Shown here piece after piece: positions 33,190 to 44,273 of a stretch of DNA of 64,000 nucleotides. Position 1 is the stretch's first letter. Each line of letters opens with the position of its first letter. The stretch comes from Bradysia coprophila (Eukaryota; Arthropoda; Insecta; Diptera; Sciaridae): contig NW_023503983.1 in NCBI RefSeq assembly GCF_014529535.1, positions 38,661 to 102,660 of the forward strand. Reading direction: 5' to 3'. Below the pieces are notes generated by a model, which was not told the origin of the DNA, ran no database searches, and saw nothing but the letters and a program-made list of their open reading frames with translations. A program made the translations under genes and the position numbers.

Positions 33190-34562
33190 AAAAGTATTTT
33201 ATATCCAATGATATATGGATTCTTCTTTCTTGTACAATTTGTATTGACTTGAATAAAACTATTTTATAAAAACATTCGTAAATTGGTTTTACTAGAAGAC
33301 CGTAATATCTTTTGAGAAGTACATTTATTTTATCAGTCTGATCTGGGTAAATTGTCTTTATACGAATGCCAACAATATCCATGTCATCTTTGTTACGATG
33401 TAGGGTGTTTCTTGCTTCCAAAGTGATGATTGATTATACTTTAGGGAAATTTCGCCACAACTCCTGTACAACATGATTCAGAAATTCAAGCTTTTTTACG
33501 TTACGGTTTAACAACGGGCACATGATACATAAGGGTTAAGAAAAACACAACTATGAATCAAGAGAACAACGGTGGGTACATTTTATTGAAATGAAATCGA
33601 GTGGGAGAGCTGCAATGCCTATAAATTTGTCTCAAATCAAAGTCGTGTCAACAAGCTAATTAACCTGTCAGAGACGGCAAGCATATCGTCAATTTCAATG
33701 TCGGATTTATTACTTCATTTGATTTGATTGACTTCTCAATCTGTTACTACAATGACTATAAATTTGTCTCAAATCAAAATCGTGTCATACAAATCATATT
33801 ATTGTGTAACAGGCCAATGCACTCTTCCATTTCCCATGGTTCGCGTATAGCACATCCAAGACGAATAAAATGTTTCGAATTCCGAATTCAGTGACGGTCA
33901 GAGCTTAGCGTGGTCCGTTACACGAATTTTCTTTTTTTCAAATGAGAGGATCAGTTGTGAAATAACCAACAATAATTGATCAGTCAAGGAACCTGACCCA
34001 CCCAAAATTTCATTCGTTGTTTCACGAAGTTGACTATTGCGGCAATAGTTGACTATTGCGGCAATAGTTGAGCGAAGCGAGGGCCGTAATTCACACGAGT
34101 AACGATATTCTATTACGAGTTCATGACTATCAAGTTGCTAGTTAACTTTAATTAGGAAAGAAGGAGACAGAGATAATAAACAAGCGACTTGCACAAGTGT
34201 GAAGTTTGTCGATACCACACACGCGTAACGACTCAGGATATGGAGCTAAACAAAGTTTTTATGTGTTCCAAAAAAATATTTTTGCGGTTTAAACGAATAT
34301 TGTGAATTTTATGAATGAACGTGTAAAACATCGATCCATACAAACCGGAGAATATAGACGTCTCACTGGCTTGGCCCTATGGAATTCAACAAATGAAGCA
34401 TCGTAGCCTCACACACCAAAAATTACCAATTCGGAACGTTTTTTTAACACACCCAGAAATCATTTTTTCTCAATAGTTTTGAATAAAATCGTAGCTGGAA
34501 AATAGAGTTCAGGCGTAGATTCAATTTTTTTCTGAATATTTCAGAAGTTCGTATGGATAATT
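33190..34562. other. DDE-A 3' region and spacer
   Basis: AATAAA at 33251 follows DDE-A. A 19-base GTTGACTATTGCGGCAATA repeat occurs twice at 34028-34066. A partial hairpin-end sequence is at 33981-34013. No other gene supported. Confidence 0.4.
33981..34013 (+). repeat. truncated copy of Helitron-like 3' end
   Basis: CAGTCAAGGAACCTGACCCACCC matches the first half of the terminus at 34563-34603, but the second hairpin arm and CTAG are missing. Confidence 0.5.
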
Positions 34563-34603
34563 GTCAGTCAAGGGACCCGACCCACCCATGAGGTGGGGCC
34601 TAG
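34563..34603 (+). repeat. candidate Helitron-like 3' terminus 1
   Basis: GTCAGTCAAGGGACCCGACC is followed by a hairpin (CCCACC, loop CATGA, GGTGGG) and CTAG at 34600-34603, next base T. A GC hairpin just before CTRR is the hallmark of Helitron 3' ends. The hairpin is nearer the end than in canonical Helitrons. Related copies stand at 39587-39627 and, inverted, 47255-47216. It lies downstream of DDE-A in the same orientation. Confidence 0.55.
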
Positions 34604-34739
34604 TGAATAAAAAATAAACCAAAAAATTAATTTCAACGTTTTTTTGTAAGAGGCGATTTAATGCTGCGTGAGATAGATCTTGCCAGAATGCCAGATTGCG
34701 CAGGCAAAATACTTTTAAATATTAAAAGGCCTCCGTTAG

Positions 34740-35892
34740 ATTCAGCAAAAAATCAATCAATAGTTTCAAGCGAGAGTATCAGCTATCAACTACCATCTAT
34801 CAGCTATCGATATTGGTTCTATGGAACAGCGAGAAGAGCAAACATTTTCATCAATTGTTAAACGGATTTCGACAGATAAACATCTAGCAAAAACACAACA
34901 AAAATATTTTCAAGAAGGAGTCTCAGCAATCAGCTACTAACTATCAGCTATCATCCATTAGCTATCGATATTGCTTCTATAAAAGAGCGAGCAGAGCAAA
35001 CATTTTCATCAGTTGTAAAACAGATTTCGACAGATAAACATCTAGCAAAAACACAACAGAAATATTTTCAAGAAGGAGACTCAGCTATCAGCTACTAACT
35101 ATCGGCTATCATCCATTAGTTATCGATATTGCTTTTATAAAAGAGCGAGCAGAGCAAACATTTTCATCAGTTGTAAAACAGATTTCGACAGATAAACATC
35201 TAGCAAAAACACAACAAAAATATTTTCAAGAAGGAGTCTCAGCAATCAGCTACTAACTATCGGCTATCATCCATTAGCTATCGATATTGCTTCTATAAAA
35301 GAGCGAGCAGAGCAAACATTTTCATCAGTTGTAAAACAGATTTCGACAGATAAACATCTAGCAAAAACACAACAGAAATATTTTCAAGAAGGAGTCTCAG
35401 CTATCAGCTACTAACTATTAGCTATCGATATTGCTTCTATAAAAGAGCGAGCAGAGCAACAATTTTCATCAATTGTTAAACATATTTCGACAGATAAACA
35501 TCTAGCAAATACACAACAGAAATATCTTCAAGCAGAAATCTTAGCTATTAGCTAATGACTATCAACTACCATCGATCAGCTATTGATATTGGTTCTATAA
35601 AACAGCGAGAAGAGCAAACATCTTCATCAATTGTTAAACGGATTTCGACAGATAAACATCTGGCAAAAAAACCGAAATATTTTCAAACGGAAGTCTCAAC
35701 TATAAGCTACTGACTATCAACTACCATCTTTCAGCTATTGATATTGGTTCTATAAAACAGCGAGCAGAGCAAACCTTTTCATCAATTGTTAAACGGATTT
35801 TGACAGATAAACATCTCGTAAAAACACAACAACAAAATACAAGCGGGATTCTCAACAATCAACTGTCCGCTGTCGATATTGGGCTTATAAAA
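34740..35892 (+). promoter_or_regulatory. eight-fold tandem promoter array (P7)
   Basis: TATA boxes begin at 34820 (degenerate TATGGAA), 34978, 35136, 35294, 35438, 35596, 35751 and 35886. The period is 158 bases in most steps, 135-155 where short deletions occurred. Each full unit holds ATCAGCTA/GCTATCGATATTG (TATC cores), CTATAAAA, GAGCGAGCAGAGCAAACATT, an initiator TCAGTTG or TCAATTG 33 bases after the TATA box, and the leader motif GATAAACATCTAGC. The last TATA box lies only 17 bases before the ATG at 35903, so starts for that ORF must come from upstream units or an internal Met is used. Confidence 0.75.
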
Positions 35893-35902
35893 AGCTTTTG
35901 AT

Positions 35903-37687
35903 ATGGCTACTAGTTCGATAAGAACTCCTTATGACCTTAGTGAAAATGATTACTTAAAGCTGGTACTAGCGTTAAATCATAATCAACGATTGTACCTTAG
36001 TCACTTAATGCACAACATAAAGACTGGAAACGTATGCTACGACTTCGTTAGTGGTGTTGCTGGAGCTGGGAAAAGCATACTGATACAGTCTATATATCAG
36101 TCTGTAGTAAAATACTATAAATCATTACCCGGAACTGATGCAACAATCAAGGTAGCTATTGGAGCTCCAACTATTAACGCAGCGCACATTGTATCTGGAT
36201 CAACACTACATTCATTGTTTGCTATTCCATCTAATTACGATAATAGACAAGCTATTGTACCGTTAAATTCGAATTTGCTGAATGTTTATGAGGAAATGTA
36301 TAAACATCTTAGGGTTGTAATTATCGATGAATGTTCAATGGTGGGTGCTAGAATGTTGCACAATATCGACAGTAGGTTAAAGCAGATTTTAAAAAATGAA
36401 TTGCCGTTTGGTGGCGTTTCAGTGATTCTTTTCGGATATTTGTTACAAATGAGTCCAGTGGCAGATTCGTGGATCTTTGAAGCACCTTACAATACTGGAA
36501 ATTATTTATGGAATGGTTTCAGTTATTTTGAACTCACAGAAAACATAAAGCAACGATGTGATCAGCAATTTGCAGACGCTTTAAATCGACTATCTACTGG
36601 AACACTAACGGAAGCTGATATTAACATGTTTAGAAGTAGAATTGTTACCGATGATCAAGTCCCAGAAGATTGTTTGCGACTATATTACACAAATGCAAAT
36701 GTAAATGATTACAACAAAAGGAAAATGCAACTTAGAAATTGCATAATATTGTCGGAGGCCACCACAATCCATAAATGCGAAGGCTCAACACACGCAAAGG
36801 TCAGTGTTCATCCACAAAAAGGCATGCTCAGAGCTGCGTTGTACGTTGCTTGCAGTAGAGTCACGACGTTGGATGGTTTGTACATAGTTGGAAATTTTTA
36901 CCCGCCGAAGCCGCTAGAAGAAAATAGTCCAGTAGCTAGAGAAATACAGAGATTAGAGAGAGACAAGCGTTTGGTTTGCAAGTTTGAGGATCTCTACCGC
37001 AACGACGGTGTCAAAAGAATTATGTTTCACAATGTGCAAAGTCTCGGTAAACATTTCCCTCTGATACAAGTAGATCCGGCATTTATAAACTCCGACATTT
37101 TGTTTTTTGCTGAAACAATGACCAAGGACAGTGATTATGGTAGATTCGCTTTAGAAAATTATTCGGTCATTGCACAACTTAATAACGACGATCATTCAAG
37201 AACAAATTTGGCTGGAAAGGGAATGTGGTGCTTTGTCAAAGAATCTATAAGGGATAGAGTTGAATATGTTGGTAGTTCGTACTTCTACCAACTGAATGGA
37301 ACGAAAGAGCAGTATATCATGATGATAACGGTAATGTGGAACGATGTTAGAATCATTGCAGTTTACAAGTCGAATACATGTTCAGAGTCGACATTGGTGT
37401 CGTGTTTGGGTAGTGCGATTGGTGACGACAACAATGGAAGAGTAATTGTGATGGGAGATTTCAATGTGGATCTCAGACAAAGCCCGAACAACATCGTTAC
37501 ACAGTTCTTGAATGGAAACGGAATTCGATCATTAATGGAGGATCAGTCAACAACCAACCAAAGAACACAGATTGATTGGATGTACTCGAACATTAACGGT
37601 TTGACGAGTGGTGCATACGAGACAATGTTCAGTTACCATAAACCAATGTACGTTCAAACATCTGACGAAAATAATATTTTTGCATAA
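35903..37687 (+). CDS. PIF1 helicase-endonuclease fusion (Helentron C-terminal type)
   Basis: 594 aa, uninterrupted. Residues ~20-330 are PIF1-like: Walker A GVAGAGKS, Walker B IIDECSM, and TIHKCEGST and ALYVACSRV of motifs V-VI. Two defects stand out: the motif III Asp is Tyr (FGYLLQMSPV), and the stretch between NANVNDYNKRKMQ and IILSEATTIHK is missing, far shorter than in PIF1 relatives. Residues ~370-590 are an exonuclease-endonuclease-phosphatase domain with FHNVQSL, FFAETM, VMGDFNVDL, QIDWMY and YHKP, keeping the metal-binding and catalytic residues. This order, helicase then endonuclease, is that of Helentron proteins, but the HUH Rep is absent. Helicase activity is probably lost; nuclease activity is possible. 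Tandem promoters lie directly upstream. Confidence 0.85.
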   Translation: MATSSIRTPYDLSENDYLKLVLALNHNQRLYLSHLMHNIKTGNVCYDFVSGVAGAGKSILIQSIYQSVVKYYKSLPGTDATIKVAIGAPTINAAHIVSGSTLHSLFAIPSNYDNRQAIVPLNSNLLNVYEEMYKHLRVVIIDECSMVGARMLHNIDSRLKQILKNELPFGGVSVILFGYLLQMSPVADSWIFEAPYNTGNYLWNGFSYFELTENIKQRCDQQFADALNRLSTGTLTEADINMFRSRIVTDDQVPEDCLRLYYTNANVNDYNKRKMQLRNCIILSEATTIHKCEGSTHAKVSVHPQKGMLRAALYVACSRVTTLDGLYIVGNFYPPKPLEENSPVAREIQRLERDKRLVCKFEDLYRNDGVKRIMFHNVQSLGKHFPLIQVDPAFINSDILFFAETMTKDSDYGRFALENYSVIAQLNNDDHSRTNLAGKGMWCFVKESIRDRVEYVGSSYFYQLNGTKEQYIMMITVMWNDVRIIAVYKSNTCSESTLVSCLGSAIGDDNNGRVIVMGDFNVDLRQSPNNIVTQFLNGNGIRSLMEDQSTTNQRTQIDWMYSNINGLTSGAYETMFSYHKPMYVQTSDENNIFA

Positions 37688-37794
37688 AAAAACTATCGAG
37701 TAACAGCACTGGATTTATATAAGAGAGAGAGAAGCAAAAAAGCAAATCAACAAAAAAAAAACAGTTTCAAGCAAGCGTGCAGGCTATGAGCTGC

Positions 37795-37956
37795 AAACTG
37801 TCAGCTATCAACATTCAGCTATCAACATTCAGATATCAACATTCAGATATCAATACTAACGACTATCAGTCATCAACTATTAACTATCAGCTTCAACTAT
37901 TGAGTATCAGCACTGAGCCTATAAATAAGCGAGCGGAGAATTTTTTTTATTCAATT
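37795..37956 (+). promoter_or_regulatory. module P8, promoter of DDE-B
   Basis: TATCAACATTCAGCTATC-type motifs repeat from 37800 to 37905, then TATAAATA (37920-37927), AAGCGAGCGGAGAA as in the P7 units, and initiator TCAATT with A at 37953 (33 bases). The leader motif AAATAAACATCTAGC follows at 37976, and a second AAATAAACATCTAAG at 38187, just before the gene. Confidence 0.65.
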
Positions 37957-38220
37957 GTTAAACGGAATCCGACAAATAAACATCTAGCCCATACTTAGCG
38001 TGCGATGCTGCTTTCTTTATGTATCCTAGATTACGCTAAGCCAACTAAGTACATGATTAAGGACAAGCACACAAAGGACTGACCTTTAACTGACATATAG
38101 CAAACAATAAACTAAAAAAACTACTTCAGCTACCTACTATCAGCAACTAACTGCTACAAAGGATTCATTATTTAATGTTTTATACAAATAAACATCTAAG
38201 TGGCATTTCGAAATATCAAA

Positions 38221-38813
38221 ATGGAAAGGGTGGTTTTGAATGCGGCCCAAAGAGAAGCTAGATTAGAGTTTTCAATCAAACATCAGTCTATGGATTGGAA
38301 CAGAGTTGTCTTTATGGGAATAAATAAAGTAAATCGCGCTACAATTTTTGGTCTTATAAGTCAATGCGATGGATGCGCTATACGAGCAACATCGGGCCCT
38401 TTAAAAATGAATGATTGCGTGTCTTACCTGAACACTATAATTTTACCAATGTGGAATCAAAACAACAATTTTCTATTTGTTATGGTGAGAGAGAGAGAGA
38501 GAGATTTTTTTTTTAAATAATCAGTAAAATCATTTATCTCTTTCAGGATAATCGCCAATTGGAACTATCTTGCTTGTGGCGCACCTCTCACCCTCATGTG
38601 AATATTTTAATTTGGCCAAAAGCTATGACGAATGAGAATTTGTTTCATTATATATGGCCCAATGTTACTAACAGAATTGAAAATACATTCGATAACCTGC
38701 CTGAAATTTTTATAAGTTGGGAAATTACACGAGCCGAGTTCGACAATTTTCACTATTTATATGAAAGCATGAATTTTCGTTTGCAAAGAATTATAGATAA
38801 TAGTGGATGGTGA
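38221..38813 (+). CDS. DDE-B: paralog of DDE-A, Tc1/mariner-derived
   Basis: Exons 38221-38484 and 38547-38813 (phase 0, intron 62 bases with a GA repeat at its donor), 176 aa. QREARLEFSIKH matches the RRLEWAxxH segment before the catalytic core. WNRVVFMGINK has Gly for the first catalytic Asp, FVMDNRQLE keeps the second, and WPKAMTNENLFHYIW has Asn for the third, so two of three acidic residues are gone. ISQCDGC, SGPLKMNDCVSYLNTIILP and FHYLYESMNFRLQ line up with the GPLxxI, YIDIL, LLP and LYESMPRRLQ blocks of Tc1 transposases. Intron position equals that of DDE-A, so duplication followed intron gain or capture. Start at 38221 is the first ATG in frame. Confidence 0.75.
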
Positions 38814-39586
38814 AAGACTATTCAATTAAATTTAATTAGATTTTGTATAACTTTATTCCATGGACTGAAAGTTCAAGCGCGATCTGAAAAGTCATCTGCT
38901 CGGTATTTTCCGATCATCTCTTGACTATGTTTTCAATTGGTAAAAGGACAATTACGCCGTTTCTTCTGCTTAGGCATTGCTTAAATTCTTTTTTTTCCTG
39001 TTTTTGTATTTAAAGAAATTTCTAATTTTAATTTTGATTAATTTGATACAGATGTGTTCAAATATTTCTTAGTTTTTTGATTTATTGATTTACTTGCTTT
39101 TTCCGTTTCATTTTTATGTAATTAATTGATTTATACTGGATTTAGTTGATTGACAACAATATTTTATTGATTTTAAAATAAACATTTACAACCCTGAGCC
39201 TTGAATATTTAGAATAAAGATGATAAACACTTTAAAATGTGTGGAGGCGTCTCGAAAAAAGACATTTGATATGTTGTGTGGATTGCTATTTTCAACTGCC
39301 TAATCCAAAAATTAACCCCAAAAATTTTAAAAAGAAAATTTTACAAAAAACAAGAAACTATTGCTAGAAAACTTGTTAAAATAGGGAAGAATATGTCCTG
39401 AAAGAATAGAATTTAAACTTTGTGACGCAATTTCTTTCTTTTTAAAGATTTTTTGGTACATTTTTTGTTGATACAACGATGATACAGGCGCAGAATGCGT
39501 CACTCTCAGCGATATGAGTTAATTTGTAATTATGCACAAAATCTTGCGTCACTTTTGACTGATCAATTAATTATTCTGAAAAATTC
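38814..39586. other. DDE-B 3' region with foldback-arm fragment
   Basis: AATAAA near 39177. From 39420 to 39565 a diverged single arm of the foldback family found complete at 60414-60792 (TTGTGACGCAATTTCTTTC, GGCGCAGAATGCGTCACTCTCAGCGATATGAG). No coding frame. Confidence 0.5.
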
Positions 39587-39627
39587 GTCAGTCAAGTGAT
39601 TTGATCGACCCGCAAGGTGGAGCCTAG
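39587..39627 (+). repeat. candidate Helitron-like 3' terminus 2
   Basis: GTCAGTCAAGTGATTTGATC then ACCCGCAAGGTGGAGCCTAG, ending CTAG at 39624-39627. The hairpin stem is weaker than in the copy at 34563 and the following base is C, not T. It lies downstream of the PIF1-endonuclease and DDE-B genes, same orientation. Confidence 0.45.
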
Positions 39628-42556
39628 CTGTAAATATACAAAAGTTTACTTGAGTTCCCATTTATGTGTGGCAATTCTGGCTCTATCCAGGCGCTGGAAA
39701 AAGAATGGGGGCGCTGGAAAAATTAGGCGCTCAGAAAATTGAATGTAAACCAACGAAAATCTCTTAGACAACTAAAGTAAACAAGAATTGACCGGCTTAT
39801 ACCTGGTGAGGTCTTTTTTCTTTACTTCAGACTTAATTTGAAATTTTTTGTCTGTCATCTGTATAAATATTTTATCTGTCTAGAACGATAATCTCGAGCT
39901 TATCCCTCTAGGGAATTTTTGTTTATCTCGATATATCTGTTCTCGACAGATAAAATATGATATGCACCTATTGCCAGACTGTCAAAATACCAATCCTGGC
40001 AACAGGTGCATAATATACATTATACATGAAAATTGATATATCGAACATCCTCGCTTAAATAATACTAATCGATAATCAACTATCAAATTTGATAGTTGAT
40101 ATCTAGAGGCAACGAGCATTAAACATATCATCAGTCGTTCCATAGCGCTTGGCCGATAAACATCTCCGATTAATGTTGCAATATTGACTATAAGTTATCA
40201 ATTAACAGATAACAAATATCTCATATTTGCCTGGTGTTGATATACTTATATTAATATTATTTTGACCGGCTCACGCTCCATTTTTGGAACACACACACAG
40301 ACAAAGTGTCCACAATACTGCCCTAATATAGGTCCCTTTATGTATAGAAAAAAGACCTAAAAATAAAATAAAAGCAAACATTTTAGCCTGAGACGCTTCA
40401 CTATTCGTGTCAATCTGGTAAATGGCCCTATAAGAAGTCAGCAACCTATAGTTAGTTGTAGCAGTCAGTAATTAAAATTAAAGTTGTTCTTGTTCAACGT
40501 TTTACAGTTTTATTTGTTCCATATCATTCTGCACGTTGCCAATAAAATTAATCCAGGTGTCGTCAAAAAGAGATCCGCTCACGTTTTTGTAAAATTGAAT
40601 GAAGATGATACATTTTTGTTCTACGTTGTATAGAATGGAAAACTATGCAACAATTTTGTTTCTGGAAAATGAAAAATCGTTTTTCCTGCCGGAACCGTTT
40701 AAGATGAAAGCAGAATAAAATGATCGAATCTGATTTTTGACAATTGAAATGGAAAACTTAAAATCTAAATAACTCCGAAAATAAATCTTGGATAATTCTT
40801 ATTGTTCTCAAAAGTATGGCTCAATGCTGATAATTCCTGGAACAATTTTTTTTGGTGGAATGGACATGGAACCGTGGTAAGGGTTTTTACAGGAAATTCA
40901 TCAACTTTGATACCATTTTTCCTGGCACTTTCCAATCCAATTTCAATGTCATTGGAAAGCTACACTCAAGCCGATTTTAGCCGGCCGGCCAGTATCGATC
41001 TTGGGAAGCTTGGGATAGAGCTTGGAATAGACCTGGGAAAGCCACGTGTGTATTGACTCGGATTTTTAAAGCTTCTTCTAGATCAATAAGGGACGCATAT
41101 TTGTAATTGTATGTTCTCTTTCAAGTGTTTCAAGTGCAATGTCATTTCAACACTACTTTCCCTATCTCCACTCATCAGAATTTATTGACGGATTTCAATA
41201 GGAAAAAATAATTTGATAAAATTATTTCAATGAGCTCTGTTCTTTCTAAAACAATTTCTGTGACTGTCCGAAGGGTAATTGCTTCAAAATTAGGTTTTAT
41301 CCCAACGCACCCACCTCTTCTAGAATCTAGGAGTTTCTCATAATTTTGTCTATTTTTATTGAGTAACTTGGGTACTTAAAACATGTCCAACATCACCAGA
41401 GGTCAGTTCCTTAAAATAAGTAACGTCATCTTGCTCCACTGTCTGCCCTGTCCTAGAACTATTGGAACTGTAAGGAATTTATCAGAGGTATCTTTGCTTC
41501 CATTCTGTACTACAGTGACTTTAAAGGGCACTGTATGTTAGTTGTTCATAAGTAAAATTCAGAATCAGGCTTCTACAATGTGTGGACAAATTTTCATTTT
41601 TCGTTGTTTTTTGTGGATTGAGAATTTTTGCATGTAATCCACAAAATTAGAATATGTGTTCCTTACAATATTCCGCGGCTTGTAAGATTTAAATTCATCT
41701 TGTGTACGTACAATCGGGTAGTTACGTAACCAGTTAGAATTAACCTCTGCCAGCGGACTCTGGTTCTGACGTCCAATCGGTAGAGCAAAGAACTAACTGA
41801 ATATGCTCAAATGGTTTTTCCTAATTTTTAATAATCATGGAAGATTCGCCATTGCTATTAGTAACATCAATTTAGCTCTATTGACCCTAATAAAGTCCCT
41901 CGAATAAAAGAAATTGATTGGTCATTAGTCAAGAGCTATCATCTTTCTCAACCGTGAATCAGCAACTACGATTTCGAATAGTTGTTATAATGTCTGAATA
42001 CACAAGAGGCCCAATGGAGGCGTAGATGCAAAGATCAGCTGTCATTGTTCCTACCCACTATATACTATCCTAAGAAATTCATGGCAAAACATATTAATAG
42101 ACATAAACACACGACACATAAGCTTATGATCAATGAAATTTGTAAAACTGGTGCTAAAATCTTCCTTGCCCAGAGGCGCTGAGAGCCTTAAACCGCCCCT
42201 GGTAGCAAGATACTATGATCGAAGTGACCATTCGCCCAAAACACACGAGCAATTTCGCGTTGACAAGATCGACAATTATGCTGCGTTTTTCATTGTGATC
42301 CCTCATTCACCACTGGCTAAACAATGGAGAATCCAGCATAATTATCGATTACATCAACACAAAAGTGCGCGTGTGTTTCCAGCTATTCCTAATTTTGGGC
42401 ACTTACGGTAAATACAATAAAAATGGCGTTATAAACAACAAAAAATTAGAGAAGATCGCAAATATAAGAAAGGAAGTTGTTTCTCCTTCGAAAATTATAT
42501 TCCGAAGACGTTATTCGTGCTAAACACGCGTCCAAAATCCTTCACGGTGCTCTCTT
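39628..42556. other. long non-coding stretch
   Basis: No gene supported. It contains the orphan promoter module at 40040-40135 and otherwise unordered AT-rich sequence. Open frames at 40802-41056 and 42133-42411 have no recognisable features. Confidence 0.4.
40040..40160 (+). promoter_or_regulatory. orphan module P9, decayed TATA
   Basis: ATCGATAATCAACTATCAAA and GATAGTTGATATC motifs, then TATCTAGA at 40100 in the TATA position and initiator TCAGTC with A at 40133, exactly 33 bases. CGAGCATTAAACAT and GATAAACATCTCC match P7 units. No gene follows within 4 kb on this strand. Confidence 0.5.
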
Positions 42557-42700
42557 AAGGCCAACACACACTACCTGACGCTAGATGGTTGGGAATACGA
42601 TGTTTCTATTGTTAAAACCGGTTTTAACCGATTTTAGCTGATTTAAACAATAGAAATATCGTATTCTCGATGACAGTAAATGGTAGTGTGTATTCGCCTT
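42557..42700. mobile_element. 144-bp palindromic MITE
   Basis: Left arm AAGGCCAACACACACTACC with GGGAATACGATGTTTCTATT, right arm the inverse (AATAGAAATATCGTATTC and GGTAGTGTGTATTCGCCTT). The arms meet at a central GTTAAAACCGGTTTTAAC palindrome. No coding capacity. Confidence 0.75.
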
Positions 42701-43325
42701 TACGGCGAACATTTTTAAGTGGAAACCAGTTTTAACTTTTCGATTTAAGAAAAATCGTCATCATCAAATTAAAAGTTCGTTTGTCATGAAGCTAATTAAA
42801 CTTTAGACTAGAGATGTGCGCCGGTCAACTTTTGTTCGGCGCTATATGGCGAATAGTTATTATTCTTCGGAAAAGTTTTTTCGCTTCACTCTAGATTTAT
42901 AATATATCATTGGAAGACCATTGCTAAATATTCAATTTCTTGTTTCTTTTTTAAATTTTGTTACTCAGTATGATTCCTTTCAAGGACAGCGTATCATAAT
43001 CGAGTGTATTTTCCAGTGGAATTTTTTATATTTGAATACTGAGAGCGGTAAAAAGAGTGGTTTCCCTTTCGCTGAAATGACCTTTTTGATAACACCTAAA
43101 CAATACATTTCGTGTACCTGGTGGAATTTCCATAAGAAAAGTGCATGTTTTCGATTTTTGATATCCCCCACAGTAAAAAAAAAAATAAAGTGAGATATCT
43201 CAAAGTCTGAATGTGTTGAAATCAGATATCTCAAGTCTCAAAATCTATTGTCCTTTTAGACTCAATAAGATTTGAGACATCTGCGAAGAATTTTTTTGAA
43301 AGTGAAAAGGGTCGAAAAGCACATA

Positions 43326-44273
43326 GAGGGATTCTTTTGAAAAACAGCCTACCGAAAGTGGACTTTTTCATATGTGCCTAGAAAGGACTTCGACCCTAGA
43401 AGCCAAAACCACTTTCAAAAAAATTCTTCGAAGCTTGTGTGGCTGGTAAAAGGTGATCAAAAACCGAAAACTTGCAATTTTCTTACAAAAATTTCTCCAG
43501 TTACACGAGCCGTACAGGATGGGGTGTTATTAGAACGGTAATCACATGTACTATTGAGCCGAATAGGGACTTATTGGTTTTATAATTCATCCACACTGAA
43601 ATATGTGCAGTTAAAGTTTTCAACCGAAGACTTACACTGTTCTTACTGAAACTTCTCGAGGTACACAAAACATACATACACGACTATCATGGTCGTGTGG
43701 GGTATCATTTGAAAGGTAATTGTATGTATGTGCTTTAGGGCCAAATAGAGTCTTATGTGGTTTGGATGAATCTACGATGAAATAGAGGTTGAAATGTTAA
43801 AGTGTCCATATTTCACCATAGATGCATTCAAACCTAAACATAAGACCCCATTTGCCCCAAAAGCACATAAAATTACCTTTCAAATGAATGATACCCCTCA
43901 CGACCTTGTTTGCGTTTTGTGTACCTCGAGAAATTTCAGTAAGAACAGTGTAAGTCTTCGGTTAAAAACTTTAACTGCACATATTTCAGTGTGGATGAAT
44001 TTTAAAACCAATAAGTCCCTATTCGGCTCAATAGTACATGTGATTACCGTTCTAATAACACCCCATCCTGTACGGCTCGTGTAACTGGAGAAATTTTTGT
44101 AAGAAAAGTGCAAGTTTTCGGTTTTTGATCACGTTTCACCAGCCACACAAACTTCGAAGAATTTTTTTGAAAGTGGTTTTGGCTTCTAGGGTCGAAGTCC
44201 TTACTAGGTACATATAAAAAACTCTAATAGTAAATGCGTCCCATTTCGGTAGGCTGTTTTTCAAAAGAATCCG
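43326..44273. mobile_element. ~0.95-kb foldback element
   Basis: Two ~450-bp arms are inverted copies of each other, from GGGATTCTTTTGAAAAACAG at the left to CTGTTTTTCAAAAGAATCC at the right, centre near 43800. Inner blocks such as CCGTACAGGATGGGGTGTTA recur inverted at 44045-44085. A partial second terminus (GAAAAGAATCC, 44323-44335) follows. The open frames inside are palindrome shadows. Termini match the foldback at 49711-50653. Confidence 0.85.

Noticed and set aside
34661..34861. 66-aa ORF inside the tandem promoter region
   Set aside because: It overlaps the first promoter unit, and its translation of TATC repeats (YQLPSISYR) is not conserved between units.
43794..44113. ORFs on both strands at the same place
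   Set aside because: They lie in the inverted arms of a foldback, so each frame mirrors the other; they are not genes.
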